Positions 1 through 6,751 of a DNA stretch of 16,267 bases are shown here, piece after piece. The DNA lies in NCBI GenBank assembly GCA_025457805.1, contig JALOTR010000004.1, forward strand, positions 1 through 16,267, in the 5' to 3' direction. Both the position numbers and the translations under genes were made by a program. Source of the stretch: Akkermansiaceae bacterium (GTDB taxonomy: Bacteria > Verrucomicrobiota > Verrucomicrobiia > Verrucomicrobiales > Akkermansiaceae). Each line of letters starts with the position of its first letter. The stretch's first letter is position 1. The notes under the pieces were generated by a model. That model was not told the DNA's origin. It did no database searches and was given only the letters and a program-made list of their open reading frames with translations.

Positions 1-57
1 TCGCAGATCTTCAGACCCGCTACAGCGGCCAAGGCATTCCGGGCCGTCCATAAAAAT

Positions 58-188
58 GGCAAAGATGGACCTCCGGGCCGTCCGGCGAAAGAGATGAGCA
101 TGCAGGGCCGATGCAAGCCGGAACGTCCCTCATCGGCTTCCCCATCCACCCCACTTTCTCAGGACCGCCCGGAGGATCGGTCCCTGCC
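58..188. repeat. Two-hairpin palindromic element, copy A
   Basis: This non-coding element starts with a plus-strand hairpin (58-87; arms about 64-70 and 76-82 around loop CTCCG at 71-75) and ends with the same hairpin in reverse orientation (161-188; arms GGACCG and CGGTCC). The 73-nt spacer is itself partly palindromic: AAGCCG pairs with CGGCTT, and GAAAG (87-91) with CTTTC (154-158). It is closely related to copy B about 220 bp downstream, and the similarity extends upstream to about position 28. Its plus-strand arm is the most degraded (GGCAAAGA where B and C have GGCAGGGA). No transposase or recognisable protein is encoded; the open frames here are by-products of the palindromes. Confidence 0.75.
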
Positions 189-276
189 TTCATCATTGGA
201 GCGCGGAATTCATTCCGCCGCCCCTGGCAGGGATGGAATTGCCTCCGGCCATGGCATTCCGGGCCGTCCAGAAAAT

Positions 277-406
277 GGCAGGGATGGACCTCCGGGCCGT
301 CCGGCGAAAGAGATGAGCATGCAGGGCCGATAGAAGCCGGAACGCCCCCATCGGCTTCCCCATGCACCCCACTTTCTCAGGACCGCTCGGAGAGACGGTC
401 CCTGCC
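277..406. repeat. Two-hairpin palindromic element, copy B
   Basis: This has the same architecture as copy A: a plus-oriented hairpin (277-306, loop CTCCG at 290-294), a 72-nt palindromic spacer, and a minus-oriented hairpin (379-406). The spacer is nearly identical to that of copy A, so A and B look like a tandem duplication with a period of 218-220 bp. A degenerate extra half-hairpin precedes it at 226-254 (GGCAGGGATGGA, then CCTCCGG, then CCATGG) and recurs before copy C at 426-454. The arrangement recalls BIMEs built from REP sequences in alternating orientation, but no sequence identity to known REPs is claimed. Confidence 0.75.
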
Positions 407-452
407 TTGCGCGAAATGCACAAATGGCAGGGATGGAGTTGCCTCCGGCCAT

Positions 453-583
453 GGCAGGGATGGACCTCCGGGCCGTCCGGCGCGTGGACAGCGAATGAGA
501 AGCGAATGGGGGGACGTTCCGGCTCACATTCACTCTTCATTCGCACCTCACGCTCAGGACCGCTCGGAGAGACGGTCCCTGCC
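453..583. repeat. Two-hairpin palindromic element, copy C
   Basis: The left hairpin (453-482) is identical to that of copy B, and the right hairpin (556-583) is also identical to it. The 73-nt spacer is different sequence. It carries its own long inverted repeat: a GCGAATG-type arm at about 491-508 faces a CATTCGC-type arm at about 528-545. Spacer length and palindromic character are therefore kept while its sequence is not. The element ends 17 bp past the stop codon of the DUF1501 gene, so a minus-strand transcript would read into it. It could act as a terminator or 3'-end stabiliser, but no T-tract follows. Confidence 0.75.
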
Positions 584-599
584 TTGCGCTCCTTGTTCC

Positions 600-1922
600 C
601 TACCCGATCAGGCCGAGCTTGGGATAGTTTGCGCCGAGGATGGGTTTGAGGTCGGGGGCTTTGAGCCAGTCGCCGAGCAGGCTGCCATAGATGCTGCGGA
701 AATCGACGGTGTGTTTGATATCACCCTCGTGCAGGTCGGTGAGGCTCGGGTATTTGCCGTGCAGGCCGCCTTTGACGGCGGGTCCGGCGACGAAGAGGCA
801 GGAGGCTTTGCCGTGGTCGGTGCCCGCGCTGGCATTTTCCGCAACGCGGCGACCGAACTCGGAGAAGGTCATGAGCACGACGCGCTTGTCGTTGCCCTGT
901 TGCTTGAGATCGGCAAAGAAGGATTTCAGGGCACTGTCAAGTTGGCCTAACAGACGATCATGCGAGTTGATCTGTTGGTTATGGGTATCGAACCCGCCAT
1001 GGCTGACATAATAAACCCGCGTGGGCATGCCACCGGCGATCATCCGGGAAACCAGGTTGAGGTTTCTGGAAATCGGCGTGCCATCGTAGCGCACAGTGGT
1101 TTTGTGCTTGGCAGCGAGTTCGAGGATTTTCTTGGAAGAGACGCGGGCATCAAGAGCCACGCGTTCAAGGAAGGCCAGGTTGCCCTCGCCGGTGATGCCA
1201 CCAATCTTGCCGCCAGCGGGCATGGCGATGGAGGCACCGTCGATCGGTTCGTCATCGGCTTCCATTTCAGCAGCATGCGGTTGATTGAGTTCCGCGAAGA
1301 ACTCCTCTGCCTGCGCCTTCTCGCCACCGCCGTGGATCCAACGGTAAAGCTCCGGCGAGTTGAGGCAAACACCGGGATTCTTCGCCGCGCCGAAGGCTTC
1401 CGGCTGGGTCTTGTTGAAGCTGATGCCCACCGTGGGATCGGAGCCCGGGCAGGAGTTATCAAAATAACGTCCCAGCCAGCCGGTAGCCGAGCGGTTGTTG
1501 GTATCGCCGGTTTCCCAGATGGAGGTGGAAACAAAGTGGGAGCGGTTCGGGTTGGGATAACCCACCCCTTGCACGATGCCGAGATTGCCTTCCTTGAACA
1601 TCGAGCCAAGGAAAGGCATGGAAGAATTCAGTCCCACGTAATCGCTCAACTTGATGAGATCCTTTTCCTTCTTCGCCAAACGCGGGCGAAGTTTCTGATA
1701 GGTATCATCTGCGTAGGGGGCGAGCGTGTTGAGCCCGTCATTGCCACCGGCGAGCTGGAGCACGACGAGGATGGTATCGTCCTTGCCCGTCACGCCTTGG
1801 ATCGCCAGATCCTTGGAGGCATCGTGCAACTGGCCAAAGGTGCGCTCGACAAACATCGGCACCGTCCAGGCAGCGGATGCACCCAGTACGGTGGAGCGGA
1901 GAAATTCACGGCGAGTTTTCAT
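600..1922 (-). CDS. DUF1501 family secreted protein (sulfatase-like fold), Tat-type leader
   Basis: This 440-residue protein starts at ATG with MKTRREFLRS, a twin-arginine-type leader (RR at residues 4-5, followed by FL and a hydrophobic stretch to about residue 30). It is therefore probably exported folded. The body carries landmarks of DUF1501 proteins: LQLAGGNDGLNTLAPYAD (about 55-72), NRSHFVSTSIWETGD (about 125-139), YYVSHGGFDTHNQQ, and FSEFGRRVAENASAGTDHG near the C-terminus. DUF1501 proteins belong to the alkaline-phosphatase/sulfatase-like superfamily, are abundant in Planctomycetes and Verrucomicrobia, and have no firmly known substrate. It lies 84 bp downstream of a DUF1800 gene on the same strand, the usual pairing, and is probably co-transcribed with it. 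There is no clear Shine-Dalgarno before the ATG. Element C lies just past its stop codon. Confidence 0.93.
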   Translation of the reverse strand: MKTRREFLRSTVLGASAAWTVPMFVERTFGQLHDASKDLAIQGVTGKDDTILVVLQLAGGNDGLNTLAPYADDTYQKLRPRLAKKEKDLIKLSDYVGLNSSMPFLGSMFKEGNLGIVQGVGYPNPNRSHFVSTSIWETGDTNNRSATGWLGRYFDNSCPGSDPTVGISFNKTQPEAFGAAKNPGVCLNSPELYRWIHGGGEKAQAEEFFAELNQPHAAEMEADDEPIDGASIAMPAGGKIGGITGEGNLAFLERVALDARVSSKKILELAAKHKTTVRYDGTPISRNLNLVSRMIAGGMPTRVYYVSHGGFDTHNQQINSHDRLLGQLDSALKSFFADLKQQGNDKRVVLMTFSEFGRRVAENASAGTDHGKASCLFVAGPAVKGGLHGKYPSLTDLHEGDIKHTVDFRSIYGSLLGDWLKAPDLKPILGANYPKLGLIG

Positions 1923-1923
1923 G

Positions 1924-1950
1924 GGAGATAGTGGATTGGAGATAGTGGTT
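1924..1950. repeat. 14-bp direct repeat upstream of the DUF1501 start
   Basis: GGAGATAGTGGATT occurs at 1924-1937 and again, with one change, at 1938-1950. It occupies the place where a ribosome binding site for the DUF1501 gene would be. On the minus strand it reads as CCACTATCTCC twice and gives no Shine-Dalgarno match. Confidence 0.7.
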
Positions 1951-1970
1951 GAAGCGCCCAGAGGCTCTTC

Positions 1971-2003
1971 TCTTGGGTCTTGCGTCTTGAAGTCTTGGGT
2001 CTT
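1971..2003. repeat. Heptanucleotide short tandem repeat (TCTTGnG units)
   Basis: Successive units TCTTGGG, TCTTGCG, TCTTGAAG, TCTTGGG and TCTT fill the spacer between the DUF1800 stop and the DUF1501 start. On the coding (minus) strand it reads as CAAGACN repeats. One unit is 8 nt, which suggests an indel. It resembles the short tandemly repeated heptamers found in intergenic DNA of several bacterial phyla. The number of units may vary between strains. Confidence 0.7.
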
Positions 2004-2006
2004 TTC

Positions 2007-3527
2007 TCAGCAAAGCTGATAATAGGGCGTGCTGAGGATGAGATGGCATAACTCCGCAGTTTCCTTGTCGGTGAAAACGACTCCCTTTTTGGCAGCGGCG
2101 TATTCGATGAAGGAACCACGTGCCTTGGCGGGGATGGGGCCTTGGAAGAAGCGGAAGATGAGCGAGTCCACGAGTTTTTCCGGATCCTCGCGCAGCGGAC
2201 GCGGGGCGATCTTTTCGTAGTCCGGTCCCTGCCAGGCACGTCCCATGCGTTTGGGACCCGGGGCCATGCCGGGAGTTTTCATCTGCTCCTCGCCCATGGA
2301 TTTCCCGCCCGTTTCCGCACCCTTGGTGAGGAAGCCGGCAAGATTGTAGCGGGTGAGCAGGGTGTTGGTATTGATCCATGCCTGTCCCCAATCCCAGCCC
2401 GCGACATTCGGCGGCATGAAGAGGACCTGACCAAGTTGCTGCTGGGCGGTGATCGGGAATCCGGTGGGCGGATTGTCGATTTCCAACTGTTTCAACAGTT
2501 CAATGATGTATTGCACGGGCGATTTGATCTGCGAGCGGATCGAGGCCTCGGCATAAAACTCCTTCGAGAGGAAAATCTCCCGCAAGAGCGGTGCGGTGCG
2601 GTAATCGGACTTGCGCAGGATTTCTGCCAGAGCATCGACTGCGGTCTCGCTCGGATTTTCGTAAACAAAGAACTCCCAGATCTTGCGGGCGATAAAGGGA
2701 GCGGCTTCGGGTTTTTCGAAAATCATATCAATGACCTGTTTGCCATCGAAGGGGCCGGTCTTTCCAAAAATGGTCTTGGGGGACTCATCCCACTGGCGTT
2801 TGGTGTGGGTGACCTTGCCGGTGAAACGGTTGAGGCTGTAGCCGGTGAAGGCGCGGGCGGCTTCGCGGATGTCCTGCTCGGTATAGTTTCCCTCGCCCAG
2901 CGTGAACAATTCCATCACCTCACGGGCGAAGTTTTCATTGGGTTTTCCTTTTCTCGAACTTTGGGTATCGAGATATAACATCATCGCCGGATCCATCAGC
3001 ACGCCTTGCGTCAGATCCCGGAAACTGCCGAAAGCATGCTCGCGGAACAACTCGTTCTGCATGATGAGCAGGATCGGTTGCCGCACCTTCTGCACCGATG
3101 TGGCGAAGTGGTCATGCCAGAAGAGGGTCATTTTTTCGCGCAGCGGATACTTCGTTTGCGCCATGCGGCGGAACCACCAGCCTTGGCCCTCAAGGGCGTG
3201 GCGGCGGCTTTCCTGCTGCTCTTCCCTCCGCGCGTCACGGCGGATTTTTTCGGCCTTTTCCTCAGACATTCCGCGGGTGGACCTTTGCAGTTCGCGGCGT
3301 TCCTCGAAGCGCTTGCGCGCATCCGCCATCGCCTGCTCACGGTTGGCCCAGGTGGGCAGCGGAAATGCATCGGCGGGTTCGTCCGTGGCGAGCAGCGAGT
3401 CCACCGCTTTGACGCGGCCGAGGGCGTGGAATGCCTTGATTTCCTCCGGGTTCCCGCCGAATCCCGCACGGTTGAGCAGGTGGGCGGCTTCGTTCAGGGT
3501 CCAAGTGGGTTCAGCTTGCGGGAGCAT
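2007..3527 (-). CDS. DUF1800 family protein
   Basis: This protein has 506 residues from the chosen ATG at 3527 (MLPQAEPTWTLNEAAHLLNR). An in-frame GTG at 3578 would add 17 residues (MAFPSSATFF...). The ATG is preferred because family proteins typically begin close to the LNEAAHLLNRAGFG segment. DUF1800 landmarks are present: the N-terminal LLNRAGFGG, WWFRRMA, LREKMTLFWHDHFATS, NENFAREVMELFTLGEG with EQDIREAARAFTGY, and a C-terminal segment around NVAGWDWGQAWINTNTLL. The region after AFPLPTWANREQ is rich in Lys, Arg and Glu and probably helical. DUF1800 proteins almost always neighbour DUF1501 proteins in Planctomycetes and Verrucomicrobia. Their biochemical role is unknown, but the pairing suggests a cell-envelope function. 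The next gene downstream is DUF1501. Confidence 0.92.
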   Translation of the reverse strand: MLPQAEPTWTLNEAAHLLNRAGFGGNPEEIKAFHALGRVKAVDSLLATDEPADAFPLPTWANREQAMADARKRFEERRELQRSTRGMSEEKAEKIRRDARREEQQESRRHALEGQGWWFRRMAQTKYPLREKMTLFWHDHFATSVQKVRQPILLIMQNELFREHAFGSFRDLTQGVLMDPAMMLYLDTQSSRKGKPNENFAREVMELFTLGEGNYTEQDIREAARAFTGYSLNRFTGKVTHTKRQWDESPKTIFGKTGPFDGKQVIDMIFEKPEAAPFIARKIWEFFVYENPSETAVDALAEILRKSDYRTAPLLREIFLSKEFYAEASIRSQIKSPVQYIIELLKQLEIDNPPTGFPITAQQQLGQVLFMPPNVAGWDWGQAWINTNTLLTRYNLAGFLTKGAETGGKSMGEEQMKTPGMAPGPKRMGRAWQGPDYEKIAPRPLREDPEKLVDSLIFRFFQGPIPAKARGSFIEYAAAKKGVVFTDKETAELCHLILSTPYYQLC

Positions 3528-3634
3528 GGGAATGAAACGCCTGTCCGGGAAAAAAGTTGCAGAACTTGGGAAAGCCACGGATTTCCGGCAATTCCCTCCT
3601 GTCCTTTCCCGCCGCGCCGTGGTTCATTCCGCCC

Positions 3635-6088
3635 GTGACCGTCTCCGACCCTCGACCCGAACTGCTGTCCCCTGCGGGAAACTGGGATTGCGCCCGCGCG
3701 GCGGTGGCGGCCGGGGCGGATGCGATTTATTTCGGCCTGCCCAAGTTCAATGCGCGCTTGCGGGCGGATAACTTCATCGAAGCAGACCTCGAGGAACTCA
3801 TGGAATTCCTCCACCGCCACGGCGTGAAGGGCTTCGTGACGATGAACACGCTCATCTTCACCCGCGAGTTGGAGGCGGCAGAGGCCCAGCTTCGCAAAAT
3901 TGCCGCTGCCGGGGTGGATGCCTTGATCATCCAGGACCTCGGCCTTGCCAAACTCGCCCGCGAGGTGGCTCCGCAGGTGGAGCTTCATGGCTCCACGCAG
4001 ATGACGATCACCTCGCCGGAGGGATTGGCCTTTGTGGAGTCGCTCTTCCCGATGGAACGGGCGGTGCTGGCGCGGGAACTTTCTGTGAGGGAAATCGAGC
4101 GCTTTCAACCGGTCAATACACCACTGGAAATCTTCGTGCACGGCGCACTCTGCGTCGCCTACTCGGGCCAATGCCTCACCAGCGAATCGCTCGGCCAACG
4201 CAGTGCGAATCGTGGCGAATGCGCGCAAGCCTGCCGCATGCCTTATGAAATCGTGGTCGATGGCGAAACGCGCGATCTCGGCGAAGTCCGCTATCTGCTA
4301 AGCCCGCAGGATCTTGCCGCGGTGGATCTGATTCCGGATTTGGTGAAGGCGGGAGTGAAGTCATTCAAGATCGAAGGTCGCCTGAAATCGCCGGAATATG
4401 TGACCGCCGTCACCCGCGTCTATCGCAAGGCACTCGATGCCGCCATCGCCCAACAGGAATCGCCCGTCACGACGGAGGATCGTTATGCGCTGGAGATGAC
4501 ATTTTCACGCGGGCTCTCATCGGGTTGGTTGGCGGGAACGGATCATCCCTATCTCACTCACGGCCGCTTCGGTAAAAAGCGCGGGCCCTTGTTAGGAACC
4601 ATCACCGATTGCGGCATAGGATGGATCAAACTCGGTGAAAGCACCGGCGTGCCGATATCCGCAGGCGATGGGGTGGTGTTCGATGCCGGTGAAAATCGCG
4701 ACCTCGAACAAGGCGCACGCATTTGGAAAATCGAGAATGGCCGCATCATCTTTCACAAGACCTTCAGCGGTATCAACTTTGACCGCATCCAGCCGGGTCA
4801 TACGGTCTATAAAACTTCCGATCCCAAACTCGAATCCGAACTCCGCCGCTTTTGGCAAAACACCCGCCCGGCGGAAAAGAAAACGCCGATTGATCTGAGC
4901 GTGAGCGGCAAGCCCGGTGAATTGTTAGAACTGCGCTGCGGCGATTCCAAGGTGCTGAGTGAAATCCCCTTGCAGGAAGCAGCAAAGCGTCCGCTGGATA
5001 CCGAGACTCTGGTCGCCCAACTCGGCCGCTTGGGAGAAACATCCTTCGAACTCGCATCGCTGGACAACCGATTGGAGGGCAATTGTCATTTTCCTCTCTC
5101 CGCGCTCAATCAACTGCGGCGGGATTTGATTTCACTGCTGGAGCGTGAAAGCGGCATCAAGCCGATCCGCCCTCTGATCACAACGGGTTATGCCGACCTG
5201 ATGCCGGCAGCATCCTCTGCCACATCCACCGCGCCGTGTTTGTCCGTGCTTTGCCGAAATTTCGATCAACTCCATGCGGCCATCGGCTGCGGAGTGGAAG
5301 CCATTTACTGCGACTTCGAAGATCCTCGGAGATATAAAGATGCGGTTGCAGTTTTCCGAAATGAAAACACGCGGGCAGGAGCCGGCATCCACTTGGCCAC
5401 ACCGCGAATTCTCAAGCCGGGCGAAATCGGTTATCTCAAGTTGATCGAAAAGGCCGCACCGGATGGCTTGCTGCTGCGCAATCTGGCATCGCTCCAACAT
5501 TACAAGGATCGCACGGACTTGGTGAGAACCGCCGATTTCTCGCTCAACGTCGCCAATCCCATCACCGCGCGCCTCTTGATGGAACATGCGAAGCTGGATC
5601 ATCTCACGGTTTCCTACGATCTCAACATCGGCCAGGTCATGGACCTTCTGCGCGGTGCGCCGCCGGAATGGTTCGAGCTGACCTTGCACCAACACATGCC
5701 GATGTTTCACATGGAGCATTGTGTGTTCTGCGTGTTCCTCAGCAAGGGCACGAGTTATAAGGACTGCGGCCGACCTTGTGAAAAACATGTGGTGCATCTG
5801 CGCGACCGCGTGGGCCAGCTTCACCGGCTCCAGGCGGATGTGGGCTGCCGGAATACGCTCTTCAATGGCAAGGCACAAACCGGCGCACGCTTTTATGACC
5901 ATCTCCGCTCGGCTGGCTTGTCACGCTTCCGCATCGAGCTGCTCGATGAAGATGCCGCGACTGCCGCGAGGACGATTTCATCCTATCAGCAATTGCTCGC
6001 AGGAGATACCGATGCCTTCACTCTCATCAACGAGGTGCAGGCCTTGGAGAAACTCGGCGTCACGGAAGGCACGCTGGTTGAAAAGTAA
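3635..6088 (+). CDS. Peptidase U32 family protein with DUF3656-like middle and Cys-rich C-terminus
   Basis: The chosen start is GTG at 3635 (VTVSDPRPELLSPAGNW), giving 817 residues. The open frame runs upstream to a TTG at 3557, but those residues overlap the divergent promoter region and look non-coding. The N-terminal U32 domain shows PELLSPAGNWDCARAAVAAGADAIYFG and the family signature EIFVHGALCVAYSGQCLTS, with cysteines at about 173, 180, 196 and 200 that fit an iron-sulfur site. The C-terminal 130 residues contain MEHCVFCVFLSKGTSYKDC, GRPCEKH and ADVGCRNTLFN, a second Cys cluster. Family members include RlhA (23S rRNA C2501 hydroxylation), TrhP (tRNA hydroxylation) and UbiU/V (anaerobic ubiquinone hydroxylation); despite the name, few are proven proteases. 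RNA hydroxylation is the best guess. The gene stands alone, divergent from DUF1800 and convergent (6 bp) with the response regulator. Confidence 0.92.
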   Translation: MTVSDPRPELLSPAGNWDCARAAVAAGADAIYFGLPKFNARLRADNFIEADLEELMEFLHRHGVKGFVTMNTLIFTRELEAAEAQLRKIAAAGVDALIIQDLGLAKLAREVAPQVELHGSTQMTITSPEGLAFVESLFPMERAVLARELSVREIERFQPVNTPLEIFVHGALCVAYSGQCLTSESLGQRSANRGECAQACRMPYEIVVDGETRDLGEVRYLLSPQDLAAVDLIPDLVKAGVKSFKIEGRLKSPEYVTAVTRVYRKALDAAIAQQESPVTTEDRYALEMTFSRGLSSGWLAGTDHPYLTHGRFGKKRGPLLGTITDCGIGWIKLGESTGVPISAGDGVVFDAGENRDLEQGARIWKIENGRIIFHKTFSGINFDRIQPGHTVYKTSDPKLESELRRFWQNTRPAEKKTPIDLSVSGKPGELLELRCGDSKVLSEIPLQEAAKRPLDTETLVAQLGRLGETSFELASLDNRLEGNCHFPLSALNQLRRDLISLLERESGIKPIRPLITTGYADLMPAASSATSTAPCLSVLCRNFDQLHAAIGCGVEAIYCDFEDPRRYKDAVAVFRNENTRAGAGIHLATPRILKPGEIGYLKLIEKAAPDGLLLRNLASLQHYKDRTDLVRTADFSLNVANPITARLLMEHAKLDHLTVSYDLNIGQVMDLLRGAPPEWFELTLHQHMPMFHMEHCVFCVFLSKGTSYKDCGRPCEKHVVHLRDRVGQLHRLQADVGCRNTLFNGKAQTGARFYDHLRSAGLSRFRIELLDEDAATAARTISSYQQLLAGDTDAFTLINEVQALEKLGVTEGTLVEK

Positions 6089-6094
6089 TATCTC

Positions 6095-6751
6095 TCACGT
6101 CAGCCCGAGCTGAATGGCCTTGGCCACTGCGCCGGAGAGGTTGTGAACCTTGAGCTTCACATAAATGTTCCGCACGTGGGTATCGACCGTGTGGTAGGAA
6201 ACTCCGAGTTGATCGGCGATTTCCTTTTTGATGAATCCCTTGGCAAGCAGCGACAAGGTTTCGCGTTCGCGTTCGGTGAGATCCGTTTCCGGACGCTCGG
6301 GGCGCACGGTGTTGAAAGTGGATAGAATCATCCGCGCGATGTGGCTGTTGAGCGGCGCACCGCCAGCAAGGGCCTCATCGATGCCGCGCAGGATGGTTTC
6401 CAAGCGATCCGCCTTGAGCAGATATCCGCCCGCACCGGCGGCGAGAGCCTGCAGGACGACGGGTTTGTGATCGTAAACCGTAAGCACAAGAATCTTGGCA
6501 TTTGGGAAGCGATTCTGGATCACGGAAATTCCTTCGACCCCATGCATGCCGGGAAGGCCGAGATCAAGGAGCACCACATCCACCTTGCTGCTTGGGTCGG
6601 TGCCCGTGACGAAAGCCTCGATGGAAGAAAAGGCACAATCGCATTTCAAATGGCCGCTGGAGTTGATGGCTTGTTGCAAGACACGCCGGTAGTCTTGGTG
6701 ATCCTCGATGAGGCAGACATGATGAAGCGGAGTGGTGGTTTTGGTATTCAT
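6095..6751 (-). CDS. NarL/FixJ-type response regulator with LuxR HTH
   Basis: This 218-residue cytoplasmic DNA-binding regulator has a receiver domain at residues 10-125, with the acidic pair E16-D17, the phospho-acceptor D63 in VVLLDLGLPG, the switch T91 and K113 in GYLLKADR. A GerE/LuxR-type helix-turn-helix follows at about 155-216 (LTERERETLSLLAKGFIKKEIADQL, then VSYHTVDTHVRNIYVKL). All key receiver residues are present, so it should be phosphorylatable. The start overlaps the stop of the upstream kinase gene by 4 bp (ATGA), indicating translational coupling in a two-gene operon. Phosphorylated family members dimerise and bind promoters; the targets are unknown, and the adjacent divergent polyketide cassette is a natural candidate. 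It converges on the U32 gene with 6 bp between them and no visible terminator. Confidence 0.96.
   Translation of the reverse strand: MNTKTTTPLHHVCLIEDHQDYRRVLQQAINSSGHLKCDCAFSSIEAFVTGTDPSSKVDVVLLDLGLPGMHGVEGISVIQNRFPNAKILVLTVYDHKPVVLQALAAGAGGYLLKADRLETILRGIDEALAGGAPLNSHIARMILSTFNTVRPERPETDLTERERETLSLLAKGFIKKEIADQLGVSYHTVDTHVRNIYVKLKVHNLSGAVAKAIQLGLT

Noticed and set aside
1..590. Possible CRISPR array or repeat-encoded protein (open frames of ~100-280 codons on both strands).
   Set aside because: Units are ~130 bp with inverted hairpins, not short direct repeats with unique spacers. The open frames have low-complexity Pro/Arg/Ser-rich products caused by the GC-rich palindromes and run into the DUF1501 antisense strand.
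960..1931. Long plus-strand open frame antisense to DUF1501 (and 2142-2978 antisense to DUF1800).
   Set aside because: High GC makes long antisense frames common. The products match no family, while the minus-strand proteins carry clear DUF1501 and DUF1800 motifs.
3557..3634. N-terminal extension of the U32 protein from TTG 3557.
   Set aside because: The added residues resemble no family sequence and overlap the divergent DUF1800 upstream region; conserved sequence starts right after GTG 3635.
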